Shown one piece after another: positions 1 to 8,900 of a stretch of DNA of 32,668 nucleotides. The DNA is from Candidatus Aminicenantota bacterium (GTDB lineage: Bacteria; Acidobacteriota; Aminicenantia; UBA2199). Position 1 is the stretch's first letter. Every line of letters begins with the position of its first letter. The position numbers were made by a program, and so were the translations under genes. Under the pieces are notes generated by a model, which saw nothing but the letters and a program-made list of their open reading frames with translations, made no database searches and was not told the DNA's origin. The stretch is from contig WVZO01000166.1 in the NCBI GenBank assembly GCA_011772425.1, positions 1 through 32,668 on the forward strand. The letters run 5' to 3'.

Positions 1-50
1 GGGGTATTGGAATAATGCGGGAATGGGAAGGCGTCCTTCGGACAAATAAA

Positions 51-87
51 CGCCTGCGGCGGTGTTTTAGCTATCCCGCCGCAGGCG
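51..87. repeat. GC-rich inverted repeat (hairpin)
   Basis: A perfect 12-bp inverted repeat (CGCCTGCGGCGG at 51-62, complement at 76-87) encloses a 13-nt loop. A smaller hairpin (GTCC-TTC-GGAC, 33-43) lies just upstream. No gene is supported in 1-332; an open frame over this stretch has low-complexity content and no family resemblance. There is no T-run, so terminator function is uncertain. Confidence 0.6.
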
Positions 88-151
88 GTCAAACCTCTTG
101 CCCTTGCCCGAAGAGAAAATTGGCATGTCCCGTTTTTTCCGGGGATAAAAG

Positions 152-315
152 AATCATTGGTACCACGTCCCAATCGTTTTTCGAAGTAAAAAAATCATTG
201 GTACCACGTCCCAGCCATTTTTTGAAGTAAAAAAATCATTAGGAGCACCTCCCAATCGCTTTTCAAGGCAAAAAAATCATTGGGAGCATCTCCCAATCAT
301 TTTTCAAGATAAAAG
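152..315. repeat. 41-bp tandem repeat, four units
   Basis: The word AATCATTGG (or a one-base variant) recurs at exactly 41-bp steps (its T at 154, 195, 236 and 277). Each unit continues with a CC(A)CGTCCCA-like core and a TTTTTCGAAGTAAAAA-like tail. The unit just upstream (about 120-150) looks like a decayed fifth copy. The array sits directly upstream of the promoter of the toxin-antitoxin pair at 402. Confidence 0.8.
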
Positions 316-332
316 AAGAGAAGAATTTAGAG

Positions 333-361
333 TTGACAGAATTAAATTATAAGTATATTAT
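333..361 (+). promoter_or_regulatory. Predicted sigma-70-type promoter of the TA pair
   Basis: A perfect TTGACA (333-338), 17-bp spacer and TATTAT (356-361) lie 40 bp before the antitoxin ATG. The ribosome binding site AAAGGAG (387-393) is 8 nt from the ATG at 402. Confidence 0.6.
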
Positions 362-401
362 TAGTGGCAAAGAACATTAAATTTTAAAAGGAGTTGACGA
401 T

Positions 402-650
402 ATGGTGGCAGTTGAGTTTGAAACATACGCAAAAAACGGAATAATAAAAATCCCTGAAAAATACAGGGAGTTCATGGATGGCGAGCTGAAGATAATCATG
501 CTAAAGCAGGATGAAATAGCCGGAAGTGCCAGGAATAATAAAATGGCCGACATAAAAAAATCGTTGAAACAAATCCGGGAAAGAAACATCTTCCAACGCA
601 TCGACAGTCCCGAAGAGTGGCAGGAAACACTTAGAAATGAGTGGTCATAG
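402..650 (+). CDS. VapB-like antitoxin (82 aa)
   Basis: Small protein with an N-terminal beta-rich segment of SpoVT/AbrB style (residues 3-34, including AKNGIIKIPEKYREF) and a charged helical C-terminal tail (45-80) of the kind that threads into the toxin groove. Its last 14 bases overlap the start of a PIN-domain gene in another frame, the usual antitoxin-first, translationally coupled layout of VapBC operons. By family knowledge it would neutralise the toxin and repress its own promoter at 333-361 as a complex. The start is fixed by AAAGGAG 8 nt upstream. The antitoxin role is inferred mainly from context and size; the fold call is moderately sure. Confidence 0.75.
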   Translation: MVAVEFETYAKNGIIKIPEKYREFMDGELKIIMLKQDEIAGSARNNKMADIKKSLKQIRERNIFQRIDSPEEWQETLRNEWS

Positions 651-1029
651 AGTTATCCTTGACAGCAATATAATTATATACTTGTCAAAAGGTTTAATAA
701 ATATAGAAGACCTTTTTGATAAGTACGATGAATTTTTTATATCCATCATTACTTATATGGAAGTAATGGGGTTTCAATTCTCAAACCAGGAAGAAAAGGA
801 TATTGTGAAAGGATTACTGAATAAATTTGAGATGATAAGTATAAATCTTGAGATAGCAGAAATTGTTATTTCCATCAGGGAGCGGAAAAGAATTAAGTTA
901 CCTGATGCAATCATTCTGGCAACTGCAAAATACAAGAATTGCGATTTATTGACAAGAAATGTTAGAGATTTTTCTAATGTGGAAGAAGCAGTCAATATCA
1001 TTGATCCCCTCTCAAGAGGGGATGGATAG
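637..1029 (+). CDS. PIN-domain ribonuclease toxin, VapC-like (130 aa)
   Basis: A complete PIN domain. The acidic metal-binding residues are visible: D9 in ILDSNIII, E42 in YMEVMGF, D90 in KLPDAIILATA, and a fourth acidic position in TRNVRDF (D111). VapC-type toxins are Mg-dependent RNases that cut tRNA or rRNA; the target here cannot be read from sequence. The length is typical. The ATG at 637 lies inside the antitoxin gene (14-nt overlap), so translation is probably coupled. The last codons fall on a hairpin (1004-1023). All catalytic positions are present, so it is probably active. Confidence 0.85.
   Translation: MSGHRVILDSNIIIYLSKGLINIEDLFDKYDEFFISIITYMEVMGFQFSNQEEKDIVKGLLNKFEMISINLEIAEIVISIRERKRIKLPDAIILATAKYKNCDLLTRNVRDFSNVEEAVNIIDPLSRGDG
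1004..1023 (+). terminator. Hairpin across the end of the PIN toxin gene
   Basis: ATCCCCTC (1004-1011) pairs with GAGGGGAT (1016-1023) around a TCAA loop, and the stop codon follows at once. No T-run follows, so at most this is a weak terminator or mRNA-stabilising stem. Confidence 0.3.
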
Positions 1030-1247
1030 GCCGCAGGGCGCGAAGCGCTTTATACTTGCCCGAAGGGCACCTTATTAAAAAAATCCCAAATTTCAAATCC
1101 CAAATTCCAAACAATGCGCCTGTCCAAAAAAAAGGCAGGTGCAGTCCCACAAATTACAAATTACAAACAGCGCAGGCAAACACAAGGTTTGCCCCTACTT
1201 CTGCCTCTTTCCTCCTTTCTCTTAAGAAAATTGGCATGTTTCGTTTT
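1030..1247. other. Intergenic, dispersed low-complexity words
   Basis: No gene is supported. The stretch holds small hairpins (GCGC-GAA-GCGC, GCCC-GAA-GGGC) and AT-rich words such as 'caaattacaaattacaaa'. A 20-nt word at 1095-1114 recurs inverted at 19708-19727. Around 1225-1250 the text resembles 116-147. This looks like accumulated intergenic repeat debris. Confidence 0.5.
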
Positions 1248-1397
1248 TTACGGTGAAATGATTTCTTTAATAAAATCATATCTTTCAAAATCTGCTTTAT
1301 TCAGGGTAACAATTTTGTCTATTCCATAGAATTTCATGGAATACGCAAGTAAGTAGTCATATACATGATTAGATATTCGGGGGTTTCTCTCTATCAT
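1248..1397 (-). pseudogene. C-terminal remnant of a PIN toxin
   Basis: Read on the minus strand from an ATG at 1397, a 49-codon frame ends at TAA (1248-1250). It encodes what looks like the last third of a PIN domain: ...HVYDYLLAYSMKFYGIDKIVTLNKADFERY..., with the aspartate/hydrophobic helix and the 'IVTLN..DF' strand that close PIN folds. The N-terminal two thirds, with the first catalytic Asp and Glu, are missing. The frame overlaps the 3' end of the antitoxin gene upstream (1369-1620), as an intact toxin would. The simplest reading is an internal deletion that removed most of the toxin and left the antitoxin. Confidence 0.6.
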
Positions 1398-1620
1398 GAG
1401 CATCTTCTCTCTTAACAATCTCATTATACAAGCCCAATCGTGAATTCATGCTCATTTTTTTTAATCGCTCAATTGCGCTTAGCCGTTTTTGCTCTTTTAC
1501 TTCTCCAATAGATTCGATTTTTATTCTTATCTTTTCTCCGGGGTGGAGTTTCTTTTTTATATTTTCATCCACACGGATATCATAGTCTGGTGTTACCTCT
1601 GCGACACATATTACCTGCAT
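1369..1620 (-). CDS. Orphan antitoxin-like protein (83 aa)
   Basis: Short protein with a beta-rich N-terminus (residues 1-36, ending in HPGEKIRIKIE) resembling AbrB/SpoVT-type or related antitoxin DNA-binding folds, followed by a basic, helical tail (40-80). SD AAGAGGTG lies 5-6 nt before the ATG, and a TTGACA promoter stands upstream (1657-1685). Its partner has been reduced to a PIN C-terminal fragment (1248-1397), so it now appears as an orphan antitoxin. It could act as an anti-addiction protein against related toxins, or simply be decaying. Its last residues (REKPPNI) may be altered by the deletion that removed the toxin. Confidence 0.6.
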   Translation of the reverse strand: MQVICVAEVTPDYDIRVDENIKKKLHPGEKIRIKIESIGEVKEQKRLSAIERLKKMSMNSRLGLYNEIVKREDAHDREKPPNI

Positions 1621-1656
1621 ATTTCACCTCTTGTATTTTTATTCTTCTCAGCTTAG

Positions 1657-1685
1657 AAAATAACACCTATTTCTGAATTTGTCAA
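1657..1685 (-). promoter_or_regulatory. Predicted promoter of the orphan antitoxin
   Basis: On the minus strand, TTGACA (1685-1680), a 17-bp spacer and TATTTT (1662-1657) lie about 40 bp before the ATG at 1620. Confidence 0.5.
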
Positions 1686-1883
1686 CATTATCTTTTATTC
1701 TTTGAAGAAAAAACCAGGCAAAAAGGGTATGGTGTAAAGGGTAAATTATTTACCTGGCACTATATTTGCACTATATTTATCACTACCATCAGGCGCAAAA
1801 CACCGGTATTCTAACTATTTTTCACACCAATGTCATGAAAAGGAATAAGTAAGGTCTAAAAGGTTTGATTGCGTCTACTCCCT

Positions 1884-1990
1884 CAATTCCTAATAGGAAT
1901 CGAATCGATTCCTATTAGGGTTTGTATCAATTCCTACTAGGGATTGATTCGATTCCTACTAGGAATTGTCAATGTATATTCCTATTACAT
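1884..1990. repeat. 22-bp iterated palindromic sites
   Basis: The near-palindrome ATTCCTAnTAGG(A/G)AT recurs with its CC at 1889, 1911, 1933 and 1955: four units at exactly 22 bp, then a decayed fifth at 1981. The first two units together form a perfect 14-bp inverted repeat (1889-1902 with 1906-1919). The spacing of about two helical turns places every unit on the same DNA face, as in iterons or multi-site operators. No gene lies within several hundred bases, so the function is unknown. Confidence 0.75.
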
Positions 1991-2110
1991 TTGGTTTTGA
2001 TTATATTGTCTTTCACCGGAAAAGGCGGTTTCCCCGGCTTTTTATACCTATTTCTTTTCAGTTTCTTGCCTGTCCTGAATGCCACTAACTTAATACTAAG
2101 TCCGAAGCAC

Positions 2111-2372
2111 GAAGCACAAAATTGCCTTTTTTATCATGACATCAGCCCATGTATTGATGCAAAATTCTATTTTACTGAAGCAAAATTGTTTTTTGCATCA
2201 TTCAAACATCGATGTAATGATAGCAAAATGAATTTTGCATCATGCAAACTGCTAATGTATTGTAGCAAAATTGTATTTTGTATCATTACACTACCAATTT
2301 ACTGATGCAAACTTAAATTTTGCATCATGAAGAATACTATTCTCCTAAAGCAGAATGAATTTTGCATCATGT
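2111..2372. repeat. 42/43-bp array of GCAAAAT..ATTTTGC palindromes
   Basis: A small palindrome (GCAAAAT-n-ATTTTGCATCAT) recurs with its first base at 2180, 2223, 2265, 2307 and 2350 (steps 43, 42, 42, 43). More degenerate copies lie at 2114 and 2159. The roughly 20-nt stretches between them are diverged copies of each other rather than unique spacers. No gene is supported here, and no open frame in 1690-2848 has family resemblance. Confidence 0.7.
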
Positions 2373-2446
2373 CATCCATCGATTGATTGATAAAAGATTT
2401 TTTTTTAAACAATCGTCCGCAGGACACCATTATACCTCGACACGAA

Positions 2447-2580
2447 CTCTCCTACCGCACGGGCACTCTTAAAAAACTAATGCCCTCCGCGCGGATCTAC
2501 TAACCCATATTTTTATCTACAGGATGGACATAAAAACTAAAAAGAAAAAACTTAAAAACTTTTTGTATGTCCATCCTGAA
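2447..2580. repeat. Dispersed two-hairpin element, copy 1
   Basis: Two successive inverted repeats. Stem 1 is CCGCACGGGC with GCCCTCCGCGCGG (imperfect). Stem 2 is a 13-bp perfect stem, CAGGATGGACATA at 2520-2532 with its complement at 2566-2578, around a 33-nt A/T-rich loop. The same pair of stems recurs at 32480-32590 with a 12-nt loop. Conserved stems with variable loops suggest selection on, or replication of, a structured element. Neither copy contains a transposase frame. Confidence 0.75.
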
Positions 2581-2605
2581 CTCCTATTAGAACTCTGTCA
2601 AAACC

Positions 2606-2674
2606 TTTTTTGCCTTCGGCGACCAGGGGGACTCTTTTCGAGAAAACCGCCCCCCTGGACCCCCCACAAAAGCT
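2606..2674 (-). repeat. CCAGGGGC hairpin repeat, copy A
   Basis: Minus-strand orientation of the repeat also seen at 13863-13928 and 16004-16066: 'tttgtgggg(t)ccaggggcgg', a short A/T loop, the complementary 'gcccctgg', then 'ccggaggc'. Here the stem is GACCAGGGGGA / CCCCCCTGGAC. It lies 26 bp after the two-hairpin element, the same arrangement as at the window's right end. Confidence 0.75.
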
Positions 2675-2848
2675 TTTCATACACGGTCAGCCTGGGTTAC
2701 GCAGCTTCCTACATCCTGCCCCATTGGGATCATTACCATTTGCTTGATTCATGTTTACCCTTATTGAGCCACTCTTTGTTTGTAATTTGTGATTTGGAAT
2801 ATGTAATTTTCTTCTCTTCCTACTTGCCAACTGCCAACTGCCAACTGC

Positions 2849-4591
2849 CTACTGATATTCTCCCGCAGGTTGTGCGGATTTGGCCACCTTAACAATAGCC
2901 TCCAGCTTTTCTTTGATCTCCGGATCGATTTTATCTTTTGGGACAAAACAAGCCAACTGGTAAAATTTATTTCCTGGCATTCTATTGGGAAGATTCAAAA
3001 CTTTATAGTATTTTTCAAAAAGAGGCATAAGGAAATCATCACTCACCTTTGTACCCGGGTCCTTTATAGAACCTTTCCCAGAGGTTTCCAGTGTGGATTC
3101 AATCTCTTTTATACATTTTTTCATTTTATGAAGCCGGCGATCAACTTCAGGCTTGCTAAAAAGCGAGCCCTCAAATACCGACGAACCCTCATCCTTTGCA
3201 TACGCTTCCAGGGTTTCCGGGAAGCAGAGATAATTTTCAATCTCCCGCTTCTTCCACATCATATAAGTTAGATTTGGGTCTTGAGGTAAATCTTTATCCA
3301 GGGGGTCAAAAACTGCAATACCTTTTAAATGAGACACAGCTTCACGCACCCCGTAAAAGTGGTCATAAGCTTTCATAGGCTGATTTCCGACATAATGAAC
3401 AAATGGATGTTCCAGGGTTTTTACAGCTTCCCGGTATGCCAATATTTTCGCAAAGGTCTGCAAAATAGCCAGTTCTGCGGAACCCTTCAGATAAAGTACC
3501 CAACCCGTTTGTTTGGCCTGGTAATAATGTTCGAAACCGATTTCCCGCAGCGCCTTTACTACCTGTCTCTCCTCGCCGCTGATAAGGTGGGGTTTTCCCA
3601 CGAAAGCCACTACTGTATCCCGTTCCACAGCTTCATTCAGCATTACCTCGGAATGACTGGCAGCAATAATCTGGCTGCCGTTCTTTTGAGCAGTTTCCGT
3701 AATAAATCGATACATCTGCCGCTGCCGCAGAATTTCCAGGTGAGCATCGGGCTCATCCAGCAGTAAAACAGCTCCAGGATTGGCATACATATAAGATAAC
3801 AACAGCAAGGTTTGCTGCAAGCCCCGGCCGGAACAGGACAGGTCCAGGCGGATGCTGTTTTCCTTATAGTTCATTACAATTTCCCCTCGCTCCGGGATAT
3901 ACTGAGGGTCCTCAATGATCACTCCGAAAAAAGAGTTGATGTTTTCTTTTAATTGGTCCCAGTATTCTTTTTTTTCCTGGAAGACTTTATAACATAAATT
4001 GCGAAGCACTTCGGCTGTCCGGCCTTCTCCAACCCGTACCTTTACCGCACCCTCATCAAGACGGATTTCGTTGGCAGCTAATCCGGACATTGGCGGGAGA
4101 AAGGCGATATGAATGTTTCCTGCTTCTTTGGGCACAGGCATACGGTCCGGGTTTTTCCCGTTGGATAACCGTAACGGACGACAATAAAAGGATTCTTCAT
4201 TAGCATAGTCGAATTCAAAACCACATTCCCAGGCTTCGCCGTCGGTACTACCCTGGACAATTATTTCTATCCGTATATTTCGCGTTTCCGGTTTACCCGC
4301 CACTTTCCTGGTATCTCTGACATGTAAAGAGCGCCATAAGAGCCTGGCATTGGGGACCGGAACCGATACCAGTTCTAACCGGTTGATGGCAACTCCAGGG
4401 CGTCTCTCCGGGGTTTCAAGGCCATCTCGTTTCTCATTCCACCGCCTTAAACCTGCCTCCCATAACGTCAACGCTTGTAATGCCGATGTTTTGCCCGAAT
4501 TGTTGGGACCGATAAAAACCACAGGATTGCCTAAATCAATGTCCACTTCCCCAAAGAGTTTAAAATTTCGTATTCTAATTTTTGTTAGCAT
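2849..4591 (-). CDS. OLD-like ABC-class ATPase with degenerate TOPRIM (580 aa)
   Basis: An ATP-binding protein of the RecF/OLD (overcoming lysogenization defect) type. Walker A is GPNNSGKT (28-35), the ABC signature region LSCSGRG 251-257, Walker B LLLDEPD 276-282 and the switch His in ASHS (313). The C-terminal half has a TOPRIM-like layout (about 365-435), but the usual catalytic 'VEG' is 'LKG' (K369) and the acidic DxD motif reads DPLD (429-432), so nuclease activity is doubtful. The start was moved to ATG 4591 because GAGGT precedes it and a promoter overlaps the longer frame. No UvrD-type (GajB-like) partner is next to it. A phage-defence or DNA-maintenance role is inferred from the family. 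Confidence 0.8.
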   Translation of the reverse strand: MLTKIRIRNFKLFGEVDIDLGNPVVFIGPNNSGKTSALQALTLWEAGLRRWNEKRDGLETPERRPGVAINRLELVSVPVPNARLLWRSLHVRDTRKVAGKPETRNIRIEIIVQGSTDGEAWECGFEFDYANEESFYCRPLRLSNGKNPDRMPVPKEAGNIHIAFLPPMSGLAANEIRLDEGAVKVRVGEGRTAEVLRNLCYKVFQEKKEYWDQLKENINSFFGVIIEDPQYIPERGEIVMNYKENSIRLDLSCSGRGLQQTLLLLSYMYANPGAVLLLDEPDAHLEILRQRQMYRFITETAQKNGSQIIAASHSEVMLNEAVERDTVVAFVGKPHLISGEERQVVKALREIGFEHYYQAKQTGWVLYLKGSAELAILQTFAKILAYREAVKTLEHPFVHYVGNQPMKAYDHFYGVREAVSHLKGIAVFDPLDKDLPQDPNLTYMMWKKREIENYLCFPETLEAYAKDEGSSVFEGSLFSKPEVDRRLHKMKKCIKEIESTLETSGKGSIKDPGTKVSDDFLMPLFEKYYKVLNLPNRMPGNKFYQLACFVPKDKIDPEIKEKLEAIVKVAKSAQPAGEYQ

Positions 4592-4613
4592 AGTAACCTC
4601 ATTCGTTATCTTC

Positions 4614-4642
4614 ACTATAGCAAAACATCCCCTTTTTTGCAA
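4614..4642 (-). promoter_or_regulatory. Predicted promoter of the OLD-like ATPase
   Basis: On the minus strand, TTGCAA (4642-4637), 17 bp, TATAGT (4619-4614). Start at about 4607 gives a short leader carrying GAGGT before ATG 4591. This makes the longer open frame beginning at 4642 unlikely. Confidence 0.5.
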
Positions 4643-4680
4643 TTATTTTTTTTCATTTCAGCAATTCTCATTTTAATTTT

Positions 4681-4764
4681 TAGCCACGAAGATACACGAA
4701 GATACACAAAGAAAAAAGGTTTTTTTCTCTTTTTACTTCTTACTTCTTACTTTTTACTTCTTAC
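4681..4764. repeat. cacgaag-type and 'ttacttc' micro-repeats
   Basis: 'gccacgaagatacacgaagatacacaaag' style text, followed by tandem 'ttacttcttactttt' units between two minus-strand genes. Similar text recurs at 13757, 19430-19640, 20771-20875, 21121-21307, 28440-28610 and 31640-31805. Confidence 0.6.
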
Positions 4765-5952
4765 TTAATAATAATATCCTTTCATGGTTCGGACTTTGTA
4801 ACCTCTTTTATTTCTGAGCTTAACCGTTATTTTGCGAAAGCGGTTGCGTTTCCTTTTATCCCTGGGTGAAAAGCGGATGAGAAATTTGGCCTGGATATCC
4901 TTGCGGATTTTCTGGTATGTTTTTTGTACATCCTGGACATCATCCAGGAAAAACGTTATGCCGCCGGAAGAGAAGGAGATTTTGCGCAGCAGTTCCTGGT
5001 ACTGGTCGTACTGGTTCATGTACTTCTTTTTCCCGATAGAATAGATCACTGAGTTTGAACGTTTGACAATATTGATTATTGTGTAAGGATCAATGGCAGA
5101 ACTGTTGTCCTCCCCATCTGAAAAGAGTATGATAATGTTGTGGCCAATGATGGGTTTCATCAATCTAACACCGTATGCTACCGCATCGTAAAGGGCAGTG
5201 GCTCCATAAGGAAACGCGATAGCTAAGGCGTTGTCCAGCTCATTAAAATCACTGGTAAAATCACTGTCCTCAAAGACTTCATGATTAAAGAAAACAATAA
5301 TGGATTTATCATCTTTACTCATCAGCTGTTTTAAAAACTCCCTGGCGACTTCTTTGACTTTTTGAATTTTGTCCCTCATGGAAGCGCTGATGTCGATTAA
5401 CAAGCACAGGTGAAAGGTTGATTTTCCGCTTTTGCTGAAATAGGAGATATCCTGGGGGACTCCATCTTCCAGGATTATAAAGTCTTCTTTTTTAAGGTTG
5501 GATACGTAATTGCCGCGTCTGTCCATCACTGCCACGGGTACTACCACCTGCAATACATTAACTTCCTGGAAATCGTCCAGGTAGTAGGAGTGGATTTCTC
5601 TCCTTATGGAACGCTGGTTCCTTCGACGCACCAATACTTCCAGCTTCCTGTTTTTGGGGACCTGTCCGAAATTGTATTTGAGCCGATACGGTGGGGAGTT
5701 GAACTCTTTTACCAGCTTTCCATCCAGGTAGACGGCTACCGACCTCAGGTATTCGGGTTTCACACCTGTCACCCGGACTTCTATTTTTTTTACCCCGATC
5801 CAGATAGCGTCGTGTTGGGGAGAAATAAACCGGACATCTATATCTTCTGCCTGGGCCTGGAGCCGCAATGGCGCGGCCATTGTCATTAATATAAGGATTA
5901 CTACAAAAGATACACAGCTCATTCTTTTTTTTATTTTTATTTGTTGTTTCAT
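4765..5952 (-). CDS. Exported VWFA-domain protein, acidobacterial type (395 aa)
   Basis: The N-terminal hydrophobic signal segment (11-33) is followed by a beta-rich Ig-like region (38-125), a connecting strand with the 'V.DRRGNYVSNLKKEDFIILEDG' style pattern (143-165) and a von Willebrand A domain (about 180-385). The metal-ion-dependent adhesion site is complete: DISAS (D187, S189, S191), T252 in GATALYDAV and D279 in FSDGED. This order matches the VWFA-related proteins common in Acidobacteria, thought to bind protein ligands in the envelope. The ATG overlaps the TGA of the upstream 1056-aa gene (ATGA), so the two are co-translated and probably act together. The partner ligand is unknown. 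Confidence 0.9.
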   Translation of the reverse strand: MKQQIKIKKRMSCVSFVVILILMTMAAPLRLQAQAEDIDVRFISPQHDAIWIGVKKIEVRVTGVKPEYLRSVAVYLDGKLVKEFNSPPYRLKYNFGQVPKNRKLEVLVRRRNQRSIRREIHSYYLDDFQEVNVLQVVVPVAVMDRRGNYVSNLKKEDFIILEDGVPQDISYFSKSGKSTFHLCLLIDISASMRDKIQKVKEVAREFLKQLMSKDDKSIIVFFNHEVFEDSDFTSDFNELDNALAIAFPYGATALYDAVAYGVRLMKPIIGHNIIILFSDGEDNSSAIDPYTIINIVKRSNSVIYSIGKKKYMNQYDQYQELLRKISFSSGGITFFLDDVQDVQKTYQKIRKDIQAKFLIRFSPRDKRKRNRFRKITVKLRNKRGYKVRTMKGYYY

Positions 5953-8900
5953 CTTAGTTTCAGGTACCCCTCCTTTTTTAATTGTTTGATCATACGGTTT
6001 AAATGAGCATTATTAAATATATCAAATACAAAATATATAGTGGGATAGTCATTGGCGTGATTTTGACGTAAAAATTGCCGGGCAGTTTTAGTAAGATACA
6101 TATAGAGAAATTGTCCCAATAAGCAAGGGGGAATTTCTTTTTTATAGAGGTGATAGGCCAGTTTGATCTTATATTCATCAATTATACTGCCCCTGAACCA
6201 GCCGGATTCCAGTGTGTTGGCTGCTTCCTGGGGAAATACCGGGTAATTCCGCGGCATTAGAGAGCCGAAAATGTGCGAATAGATACCGCCAAACCGGTGC
6301 ATTTCCCTTCTAAAACGGTCTGATAAGACGAACTTTCTAAAAGGTCCCATCTTCTGCATGGTGGATAGTTCCGTTACATATTTCCTCTGCTGAAGCTGCG
6401 GCGTATGAAAAAATACGTCCCCCAACTTTTTAATCTCACTTAAGTATAAATTATGATGATTGGTTTCCCCGGTCAAATATTCTATGGCTCGCCGGTAATG
6501 ATGACCAGCTGTGATGGTGTTCAGGGCGTTGATCACATCCTGTTTCATGGTTTCATTATTATCTTTAGCATTTGCATTATACCTGGATTCCCGGAGCAAT
6601 TCCAATCCCAATTCCACCAATAAAGCGTTGTATACCATGCTTTGGTCTACCAGGGGCAGGGGATAGAACTCCATGAGGTTGGTAATAATTGCCCGGATAA
6701 AATGGGGATTCCGCAGGATTCTTCCCCGAAACAGATGCGTCTGCCACCGGGAAGCAAAAGTGATATTTAACCTGGATAAGGGACCGTCTAAATGATACTC
6801 GGCAAAGGTACCGGGTTTCCTGGGTTTTCTTTTACCGTAACAGTCCCATGAGGTGCGTCCGCCATTGCCGGCAATATCATGGAGACGAACAAAGTTGGGA
6901 TTGAAAAATGCTCTTATATCCGGGTCTTTTGCATTCACCGCATATACCAGGCCCAGGAGGTGATCTCTCAAGTTATAGATCAGGTAATCACCCTTGATTT
7001 TGCTCGTAATGTTTTCCAATTCCTCCCGGTTCGACCCCATGAGTATTTTTTCCACAAAGCCCTGTACCTGCTTTTCCAACTTTGATCGAGAGTAGGGAGT
7101 GACCCGTGATCTTATTTTCCTGGGAGCATCGCCGCTCATACCGGGATGGGGCAGTGCAACGAATGCTTCGTTGATTTGCTCACCGATCCTGGCCGCGGCT
7201 GGTGGTTTCACCTGCATTCCTCTTGCCAACAGGCGGTGTATTTCCTGGAGGTGGGAGAAAGAACATATTTCCTGTGACTGGATTATTCGGTCAATGGTTT
7301 TCCTAAACGCATCTCTAATCAGATACCTGTATCTGGCATTCTCACTCTTAATCGTAATCGTCTGGTTGGGAATCCCTGCTAACATGACATCCACAAGGGT
7401 TTTGCCCTTCTTATTGATGCTGATACCCATGCTGTTTTGGAAAAAGCGAAACAGCCGGTGATAAAAATCCGATCTGGATAGGGGAAGTCGAATCAACTCC
7501 AATATCAACCCATCATAATCAAATCGGTCAGGTGCATATCTGGCAGTAAACGCTAAAATTTCAAATAAAGATTGGTAAATGGATGTAAATAACAGGCCAT
7601 CTTTCCCTGCCAACTGCTCAAGTTGTTGCACCCAGTTCAGGAGTGCGGAAACGGTTTCCGGTTTTTTGACGGGGATTTTTTCAATAAAATCCAGCATGGC
7701 ATTGTATTCCTGGTAAAGGCTGCAGAGCTTGAGCAGGTTGCCGTCAGCCAACAACCGGGGTCTGTGGGAAAATTTGCTGTAAATAGCCATAAACGTGCGA
7801 ATATTCTCAGGCTTTTTCACCAGAACCTTGAGAAGGTCCGACAAAGAGGCAGAGGCTGGCGTTTCCCCGGTGATGGCCTGGAACCAGGCATCGATCCCCT
7901 GGGGGAAATAAATCCCTTTATCTTTGGTCTGCAAAACGTACATCAAGGTAAAATAGTTCCAATTGCCCAGCAAGGGAAACTCTGTTTCGGTTAGTTTTTC
8001 TTTCCTGTCTAAATCGATGAGCTCGTAGATTTCTTTTACTTTTTGAGCATCGTAATCAAAAAACAGGATTCTTCGCTTATCTTCCGGGAGGAAATAAGAA
8101 AAGACATATAGGTAGTTGAGTTTTCCATCATCTTTGGTAGCCAGGCGTTCCAGGAATGCAAACGAGGTTGGTTTTAAATTGTCCCCTAGCATTTGCGACC
8201 AGAAAGATTCGGCAGCTTCCCCACCTGGCAGTTGGAGTACCGGTTTGTTGCCGTTTTCCCCGACCTTCTGAACCCGAAGGGCATTGGATAATACGAATAA
8301 CCCCATTAATAATTTTTTATTGTCGTAGATTTTTTTCCAGGCGTCGTAAGCCCCGGGGCGGGGTGAAGGGATTAAATTATTAATATATTGAATCTCATTG
8401 GCGGACAACCGACAGAGAACACCCATCAACAGGGAGAGCCGCTCATTTTTCAGGACGTTTTCGAAGAAGGATGAAGCATTTACAGGAATTCCGGTTACCT
8501 CCCGGATAAATTCCAGGTCCAGGCCGCGGGGAAGGGGCACTTTGCTCTCTTTCAAGTAGAAATTAAAAAAGTGAGTGTTGTTTATTTGCTGCTCCAGGGT
8601 ATCCGTCCGTATCAAGGCGAATTGGAGGTAATCCTGCACACCGGGATTGGCGGTTCGGGTTAAATAGTATTGACCTTTTGCATTTTTATTAAGCTGGCGG
8701 CCCAATATCAGCATCAAATGGGACGCTTTTTGATACGCTTTGGCATCGGTTAGGTTGAAGACGATACGGTTCTTTTTCTCTCCGGTATGGTAGCGGATAA
8801 ATTCTTTAATGGCATCATGCCAGGATAGCACTTCCATGAGCCTATGCCGAAGACCCCTTGCCATAACCGTTTCATCAGGCTTCTCCCAGGACAGTAAGAA

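Noticed and set aside
15-230. 71-codon open frame at the window start
   Set aside because: Covers a GC hairpin and the 41-bp tandem array; low-complexity product without SD.
1922-2305. 127-codon open frame on the plus strand
   Set aside because: It runs through the iteron and palindrome arrays, has no SD and no family resemblance.
2159-2372. CRISPR-like alternation of repeat and spacer
   Set aside because: The 'spacers' are diverged copies of each other, repeats are degenerate palindromes of about 22 bp, and no cas gene is present.
2524-2892. 122-codon open frame on the plus strand
   Set aside because: Composed of the two dispersed hairpin repeats and overlapping the OLD gene end; peptide is repeat-derived.
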